A DNA stretch of 64,000 bases from Prolixibacter sp. NT017 (GTDB lineage Bacteria; Bacteroidota; Bacteroidia; Bacteroidales; Prolixibacteraceae), in contig NZ_BLAV01000001.1 of assembly GCF_009617875.1 (NCBI RefSeq), forward strand, positions 1,736,001-1,800,000, in the 5' to 3' direction. The notes below the pieces were generated by a model. The model ran no database searches and was not told where the DNA came from. It was given only the letters and a program-made list of their open reading frames with translations. The position numbers and the translations under genes are program-made. Positions 59,749-64,000 of this stretch are shown here, one piece after another (positions within the stretch are counted from its first letter, which is position 1; each line of letters starts with the position of its first letter).

Positions 59749-60384
59749 TTATTCATAGTATGGCCTCTGATAAAACTTGGGGTCATTGCGATTTGCTTTT
59801 CTTTCGTTTAGCATTTTGGAAATCATATGGTCGAGCTTTTTCTGTTGCTCAGGTTTCATCAGGTTTCTCATTTTTTGAACCGTCGAATAGGCAGCCATCA
59901 TCACACTGGCTTTCGTTTCAGTTATTGAGCTGAGTTGCTCTTTCACGGCTTTATTGGCTGTGTTGTTCAATAATTCGTTGTGTAACAACTGATTCATTTT
60001 ACTGAGTTCGCCTTCCAGTCCATCCTTTTTCTGCAGGTACTCTGTTCGTAGGTCTACCAGTTCTTCATATTGCTTGTCGGAAAGAGAAAGCTCCATTCGC
60101 AATTCCGGTATTTGATTCACGATGAACAAATAGGGTTTCATCACTTTCGGGTAGGATGGTCCCTGGTAGCGTGACATCATCAAACTATGGCCATGGTGCA
60201 TCATTTGGTGGGCGCGCATCATGTCGGGTTGCATCACACCGGGTCCCATCATGTGAGGCGGGTACATCATTGATGAGAGCGTATCTTTTTGTGCTCTTTT
60301 GATACTGCTTGTGCTTGCCATCGAAGAAGTGCCAAACGTCATAATAATGAGCATGACGAGAAGCGTTAAGACGTTCTTTTTCAT
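59749..60384 (-). CDS. Spy/CpxP-like periplasmic metal-stress protein
   Basis: From the ATG at 60384 the protein has 211 residues: signal peptide (MKKNVLTLLVMLIIMTFGTS), a Met/His-rich stretch (MYPPHMMGPGVMQPDMMRA then HQMMHHGHSLMM), and a helical Spy-type part with LSLSDKQYEELVDLRTEYLQ and LMKPEQQKKLDHMI. Spy-family proteins chaperone periplasmic proteins and respond to zinc or copper; the Met/His stretch could bind Cu(I). An upstream start at 60435 lacks a signal-peptide fit. Monocistronic. Confidence 0.83.
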   Translation of the reverse strand: MKKNVLTLLVMLIIMTFGTSSMASTSSIKRAQKDTLSSMMYPPHMMGPGVMQPDMMRAHQMMHHGHSLMMSRYQGPSYPKVMKPYLFIVNQIPELRMELSLSDKQYEELVDLRTEYLQKKDGLEGELSKMNQLLHNELLNNTANKAVKEQLSSITETKASVMMAAYSTVQKMRNLMKPEQQKKLDHMISKMLNERKANRNDPKFYQRPYYE

Positions 60385-60578
60385 GATATCTGAATTTTTG
60401 AGTCCATCATATTTGCATTCTGCCCGCAAGGGCATTGTGTTTTGCTATATTGAACAAGTGGGGCAAAAAAATGACGGACGCAGAAGTCTTAAAGCTTGCT
60501 ATATTTTGTTAAGCTGCGTTAATTAGAGGACTCTTTTGAAGGAATTTATGTCGTAATCGACAAAAAGATAGGTGAGAA

Positions 60579-61259
60579 CTAACCGGCGAGATTGATTTTC
60601 TCCAGCCTTTCGTCACTCAGTATGGTGATGTCTTTTCCGTGCACCTCAATCAGTTTTTCCGTTACGAAATCAGTCAAAATACGACTAACGGTTTCCCTGG
60701 AGGTTCCCAACAAATCGGCCATATCATTGCGGGTCAGGGTCAACTGAAAGTGATTACTGCCGTAAAGATTTTTGGAGAAATCGAGCAACATGCCGGCAAC
60801 ACGGCCTGTCACTTGCGTTTGAATATGGTTGACACAATTCTGGAATTGTCGGAGTTCGATCTTGCTGATGGTGGTCAGTATTTCGTAAGCAAACTTCCCG
60901 TTTGATTCCACAAAATTTTTGAAAGTCGCCCGGTCAATAAAACAGCACGATACCGGCGTAAGTGCAACAGCTGAATAGTTATTTACATTGTCGCCGATGG
61001 TGGTTGGAATGCCCAGGTAGGTGGGGGCTTTTACTACTTTCAGGATTTGCTCGCGGTTGTGTCCGCGCATGACCAGCTTGACAATTCCTTCGCGCAGGTA
61101 AACAATATTACTGGCAAATGCATCTTGCTTAAAAATGACTTCATCTTTGTCAAACTCGACTTCGACACTTCGTTTTCCCAGCAGATCAAGCTCATCTATC
61201 GAAAGGTGGTTTGCTGCCGCCGAACGTACTTTACAATTCAGGCACAGACACTGACTCAT
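60579..61259 (-). CDS. Crp/Fnr-family regulator with N-terminal Cys cluster
   Basis: The 226-residue protein has a cNMP-binding-type beta-roll (FDKDEVIFKQDAFASNIVYL; GIPTTIGDN) and a C-terminal HTH (MADLLGTSRETVSRILTDFV). The N-terminus MSQCLCLNCKVRSAAA has Cys4, Cys6 and Cys9, as in FNR-type Fe-S sensors, so it may sense oxygen or redox state. It is divergent from the sulfur operon at 61437. A perfect TGTGA-N6-TCACA box lies in the shared promoter, so it probably controls both. Confidence 0.92.
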   Translation of the reverse strand: MSQCLCLNCKVRSAAANHLSIDELDLLGKRSVEVEFDKDEVIFKQDAFASNIVYLREGIVKLVMRGHNREQILKVVKAPTYLGIPTTIGDNVNNYSAVALTPVSCCFIDRATFKNFVESNGKFAYEILTTISKIELRQFQNCVNHIQTQVTGRVAGMLLDFSKNLYGSNHFQLTLTRNDMADLLGTSRETVSRILTDFVTEKLIEVHGKDITILSDERLEKINLAG

Positions 61260-61293
61260 GGTAATAAATACTATTGCTAAACCTTATTGACGC

Positions 61294-61326
61294 CAAATTT
61301 AGCAAAAAAATGTGATCGATGTCACA
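61294..61326. promoter_or_regulatory. CRP/FNR-type box and promoter of the regulator gene
   Basis: TGTGA-TCGATG-TCACA (61311-61326) is a perfect CRP consensus palindrome. On the minus strand TAAATTTG (61294-61301) is a -7 element for the regulator, with the box at about its -33 position, suggesting autorepression. The box lies 110 bp before the first sulfur gene, where it could act as an activator site. Confidence 0.82.
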
Positions 61327-61436
61327 CCGAAACAAAATAAACCTCACACCGATTTCTTTTCACCCTACTTCGTATGTCTATACTTTTACCCCTGTTAATA
61401 TGTCAATGTTTACATAATTATTAAAGCAAGAGAATC

Positions 61437-61859
61437 ATGCCTAAAAGAATGACCATGGCGCTTTTTTCCGGAAGTATCGATAAGCTCACTGCAGCTGGTG
61501 TGGTACTGACGGGTGCAGCAGCCGATGACATGGATGTTGATATTTACGTGCTTCTGCAAGGAGCGCGTGCCTTCAGAAAAGATGTAGCTGCAGACGCAAC
61601 AAAACTGGAAATGGCTGAAAATCCTCAGCTGAAACAGGAATTTCTGGATTCGCTGAAGAAACTGAATGTCAATCCCTGGCTGGAGTTTTTCCGCGAAGCC
61701 AAAGAAATAACCAAAGTGAAAATTCATGTGTGTGGTTTGGCCGGAAAAATCTGGGGAGCCGAGAAAATGGAGGATTTTAATGAATTAGTCGACGATATCG
61801 TGGGTATCAGTGAATACATCACCGCCGCCCAGGAATCTGACGTACACTTATTTATATAA
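61437..61859 (+). CDS. DsrE-family sulfur-carrier protein
   Basis: The 140-residue protein begins MPKRMTMALFSGSIDKLTAAG and has a DsrE/F-like fold with a single candidate Cys (VCGLAGKIWG) and a closing ITAAQESDVHLFI. DsrE-type proteins pass persulfide sulfur between carriers. It is the first gene of an operon in which the second is a related protein, four base pairs downstream. Confidence 0.85.
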   Translation: MPKRMTMALFSGSIDKLTAAGVVLTGAAADDMDVDIYVLLQGARAFRKDVAADATKLEMAENPQLKQEFLDSLKKLNVNPWLEFFREAKEITKVKIHVCGLAGKIWGAEKMEDFNELVDDIVGISEYITAAQESDVHLFI

Positions 61860-61862
61860 GTT

Positions 61863-62411
61863 ATGGAATTAGTTGACGAAGAGAAAATACTGGAACTGGA
61901 ACGTCGAATCAAGCAGCTCGAAGCCACCAAAAAGAAGGATCAACTTTCGATGGTCGTCTTTTCAGGTGAACTCGATAAACTCCTGGCTGCAATGATTATT
62001 GCCACCGGTGCCACAGCCATGGATATGGAAGTCAAGCTTTTCTTCACCTTCTGGGCCATTTCCGCTTTACGCGATAAAGAGAAAAGGGCAAAGAAGAAGG
62101 AGTTGACGTCTAAAATGTTCGGAGCCATGCTTCCCAGGGGAACCTCGGACGTGAAGCTTTCGAAAATGAACATGGCCGGAGCCGGATTATCCATGCTCAA
62201 GTCATTGATGAAGAAAAAGAATGTAGCCTCTCTGGATGATTTACTAAAAACCGCGGGAGAGTTAGGTGTCGAGATCAACATTTGTGAGATGTCGATGGAC
62301 CTGATGGGACTCAGTAAGGATGAGATGATTGATTATCCGAACCTGAATTACTGCGGGGTTGGAACCTATCTCGCTGACGCGGAAGAGAGTGCTATTCAGT
62401 TATTCATATAA
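61863..62411 (+). CDS. DsrE2-like protein
   Basis: The 182-residue protein has an N-terminal coiled coil (EEKILELERRIKQLEATKKK) and a DsrE2 core: MVVFSGELDKLLAAMIIATG, FFTFWAISALRDKEKRAKKK, GVEINICEMSMDLMGL (conserved Cys) and YLADAEESAIQLFI. It resembles the preceding gene at both ends and so arose by duplication. DsrE2 partners with TusA in persulfide transfer, and the tusA gene follows 14 bp later. Confidence 0.87.
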   Translation: MELVDEEKILELERRIKQLEATKKKDQLSMVVFSGELDKLLAAMIIATGATAMDMEVKLFFTFWAISALRDKEKRAKKKELTSKMFGAMLPRGTSDVKLSKMNMAGAGLSMLKSLMKKKNVASLDDLLKTAGELGVEINICEMSMDLMGLSKDEMIDYPNLNYCGVGTYLADAEESAIQLFI

Positions 62412-62425
62412 TAAAACTCAAAGTT

Positions 62426-62677
62426 ATGTCACAGGAAGAATTAGTTGCCATTCAGGCAGACAAAGTTGTTGATGCTCGTGGTACTGCTTGTCCCGGACCG
62501 CTGTTGGCTGCTAAAAAAGCCATCGCTGAAATCAAATCAGGCGAAGTAATGGAAATATTATCAGCTGACGAAGGTACCAAGAAGGATATTCCCAAATGGG
62601 CTACCAAGAAAAACCATGAATACATGGGCACCGTTGAAGAATCAGGCTTTTTCAAAATTTATCTACGCAAAGCGTAA
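62426..62677 (+). CDS. tusA: TusA-family sulfurtransferase
   Basis: The 83-residue protein has the TusA core VVDARGTACPGPLLAAKKAI with the persulfide-carrying Cys in CPGP, followed by EIKSGEVMEILSADEGTKKD. It passes sulfur to DsrE-type partners. It is third in the operon. In this context it more likely serves sulfur oxidation or reduction than tRNA thiolation. Confidence 0.93.
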   Translation: MSQEELVAIQADKVVDARGTACPGPLLAAKKAIAEIKSGEVMEILSADEGTKKDIPKWATKKNHEYMGTVEESGFFKIYLRKA

Positions 62678-62698
62678 GCTTTAAAACGAAAAACTAAA

Positions 62699-63094
62699 AT
62701 GGCGAATAAAGCTCCTAAAATTTTAGTGTTTTCAACGGAAAAGATTTCCGACCCCGCGATTGACCTCGCGGGGTTGTTGAAAATGCACTACCCGCCAACC
62801 ATTTATTCCATTCCGTTACGATGTTCAAGTTCCGTTAAATCCCGCTGGATTATGCATGCCTTTGAGCAGGGCTTTGACGGTGTTTTCATTGCAGCCGACG
62901 GGACCGACTGTTCATACGGTGAAAGTTGCGTGGACAAAACCGCGGCGATTATTGCCCAGACACACGAGATGATGAAAGCTAAGGGGATTGAACCGGCCCG
63001 GCTGAAAATGGCTGCTTTGTGTTCGGTATGCGCCGAACCATTCGTAAAACACATGAAATCGTTTTACGAAGCCCTTTCCAAAGTACCGGCGTAA
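62699..63094 (+). CDS. MvhD-like hydrogenase/heterodisulfide reductase iron-sulfur subunit
   Basis: The 131-residue protein resembles MvhD (the [2Fe-2S] electron-transfer subunit of heterodisulfide reductase complexes): RCSSSVKSRWIMHAFEQGFD, ADGTDCSYGESCVDKTAA and ALCSVCAEPF supply the Cys ligands. It should pass electrons to or from the HdrA-like flavoprotein 28 bp downstream. Confidence 0.88.
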   Translation: MANKAPKILVFSTEKISDPAIDLAGLLKMHYPPTIYSIPLRCSSSVKSRWIMHAFEQGFDGVFIAADGTDCSYGESCVDKTAAIIAQTHEMMKAKGIEPARLKMAALCSVCAEPFVKHMKSFYEALSKVPA

Positions 63095-63122
63095 CCGGAA
63101 TATTTTACAATAGAAATGTAAC

Positions 63123-64000
63123 ATGGAGAACGAAGTTTTATCATACGACGCACTGGTTATTGGTGGTGGAATCGCCGGTGAAGAGACAGCGCTGAACCTG
63201 GCCAAAATGGACTATAAGGTGCTGTTGGTGGAGAAGGAACTCTCGATTGGCGGCAAAATGATTCTGCTGAGTAAGGTTTTTCCTACCCTCGACTGTGCAG
63301 CGTGTATTACCACACCCAAAGTGTCGGAAACGGCCCGGCATCCCAACATTACCATCTTTACCGGTAGTGAAGTAAAAGGAGTCGAAAAGAAAGGCGAACG
63401 GAATTTCGAAGCGCGTATTTTACGCCAACCCCGTTATGTAAAGGAAGACGCTTGTACAGGCTGTCAGGAATGTGAGCCGGTTTGCCCTGTTGTGGTGAAG
63501 GATCAGTACCAGTTTAATCTGGTTGGCCGGAAAGCGGTGTTTGTTCCGTTCAGTATTGCGAACCCGCGTATTGCTGCCATCGATATCGAAAATTGCTCAT
63601 TGTGCGGTGCCTGCGAACGGGCTTGTCCGGCTGATGCCATTGACTTCTCACAAGAGCCGGAAGAGAAGACTTATCAATTTAAGAGTGTAGTGGTCGCTAC
63701 CGGGTACAAATTGTTCGACCCAATTAAAATGCCGCGCTACGGTTACGGCAAATACAAAAACATTATCACTTCCATGCAGATGGAGCGTGAGTTGGCTCCT
63801 ACACGTCCTTTCAACACGATTTTACGCCCGGGTGACGGTAAAATGCCCGACAACCTCGCTTACGTACTTTGTACCGGTTCACGAGACCATACCGTGGGAA
63901 ATCCCATTTGTTCGCAGGTTTGCTGTATGTATTCCATCAAGCAGGCTCAATTGCTGATGGGAGCATTGCCTATGGCCGATGTGACCATTTATTACCTGCA
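63123..64000 (+). CDS. HdrA-like FAD and iron-sulfur electron-transfer protein (partial)
   Basis: I translated 292 codons from the ATG at 63123; the gene leaves the window at the right edge. It has VIGGGIAGEETALNLAKM (FAD-binding), CAACITTPKVSETARHPN, two [4Fe-4S] motifs CTGCQECEPVCP and CSLCGACERACP, and a later VCCMYSIKQAQLLMG. This matches HdrA/QmoA-type proteins, which handle electrons for heterodisulfide or sulfur metabolism. The operon probably continues, for example with a second Hdr or Qmo subunit. Confidence 0.92.
   Translation, partial: MENEVLSYDALVIGGGIAGEETALNLAKMDYKVLLVEKELSIGGKMILLSKVFPTLDCAACITTPKVSETARHPNITIFTGSEVKGVEKKGERNFEARILRQPRYVKEDACTGCQECEPVCPVVVKDQYQFNLVGRKAVFVPFSIANPRIAAIDIENCSLCGACERACPADAIDFSQEPEEKTYQFKSVVVATGYKLFDPIKMPRYGYGKYKNIITSMQMERELAPTRPFNTILRPGDGKMPDNLAYVLCTGSRDHTVGNPICSQVCCMYSIKQAQLLMGALPMADVTIYYL

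Noticed and set aside
1..64000. tRNA, rRNA or known riboswitch
   Set aside because: I looked for cloverleaf-like GC-rich segments and conserved riboswitch cores by eye and saw none; a covariance-model scan would be needed to be certain.

Overview
The window most likely comes from a Bacteroidota chromosome, tentatively an anaerobic or facultative marine or sediment member of the Marinilabiliales/Prolixibacteraceae type. Reasons: many promoters carry the Bacteroidota -7 element TAnnTTTG, gene content includes DUF6340 lipoproteins, RAYT/REP elements of the Bacteroidota type, and coding sequence is moderate in GC. The genus is a guess. No rRNA or tRNA gene was recognised.

Layout. 1-4258 (minus strand) is a Dcm/EcoRII-type restriction-modification island: vsr, a controller gene with a clear double C-box, a Dcm-like cytosine methyltransferase, an EcoRII-like endonuclease and a GHKL ATPase that carries an EcoRII-N-like effector-binding domain and runs off the left edge. 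4259-9158 is repeat-rich: three adjacent minisatellites (21, 42 and 22 bp), a 385-bp tandem unit and low-complexity DNA, with only a DUF89 gene and a lipoprotein gene. 9159-11753 is a ZntA-like metal exporter with a Fur-family regulator and a palindromic operator. 12117-17496 is a cluster of small stress-type enzymes (three RibD-C/DHFR-like proteins, two PhnB-like VOC proteins, DoxX, AHSA1) next to a GlxA-type AraC regulator. 17581-20596 holds fabF and its TetR repressor, sharing an identical 16-bp palindrome, and a lipoate-protein ligase. 20664-22685 has two unrecognised genes. 22965-24557 is an IS3-family element; it is followed by another 21-bp minisatellite and a decayed RAYT transposase flanked by REP-like copies. 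26453-27853 is mnmE.

28494-37463 is an arsenic/metalloid island with three regulatory modules: arsR-arsC-arsM-acr3 (with a scar of a second acr3 gene), a tetR-controlled tauE-porin-fmdE operon, and arsR2-arsE-arsF-arsG-permease for organoarsenicals. Each repressor has palindromic operators at its promoters. 37584-58800 is mostly housekeeping and envelope genes: mscS, sir2, fabG, a PfkB kinase, a SpoIIE-type phosphatase, an SLC13 transporter, an outer-membrane barrel, pepD, a VTC/DUF4956/DUF2490 operon, a universal stress protein, a VWA membrane protein, three tandem DUF6340 lipoproteins and a Ste24-like protease. 58810-61259 has a GH16 glucanase, a Spy-like metal-stress protein and a Crp/Fnr regulator. 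61437-64000 is a sulfur-trafficking and electron-transfer operon (DsrE, DsrE2, TusA, MvhD-like, HdrA-like) divergent from the Crp/Fnr gene, with a perfect CRP-type box between them.

The most unusual signals are (i) a hidden 7-bp periodicity that runs in phase through much of the intergenic DNA and of which the 21-, 42- and 385-bp repeats are multiples, and (ii) the EcoRII-N/GHKL ATPase attached to the restriction-modification operon.
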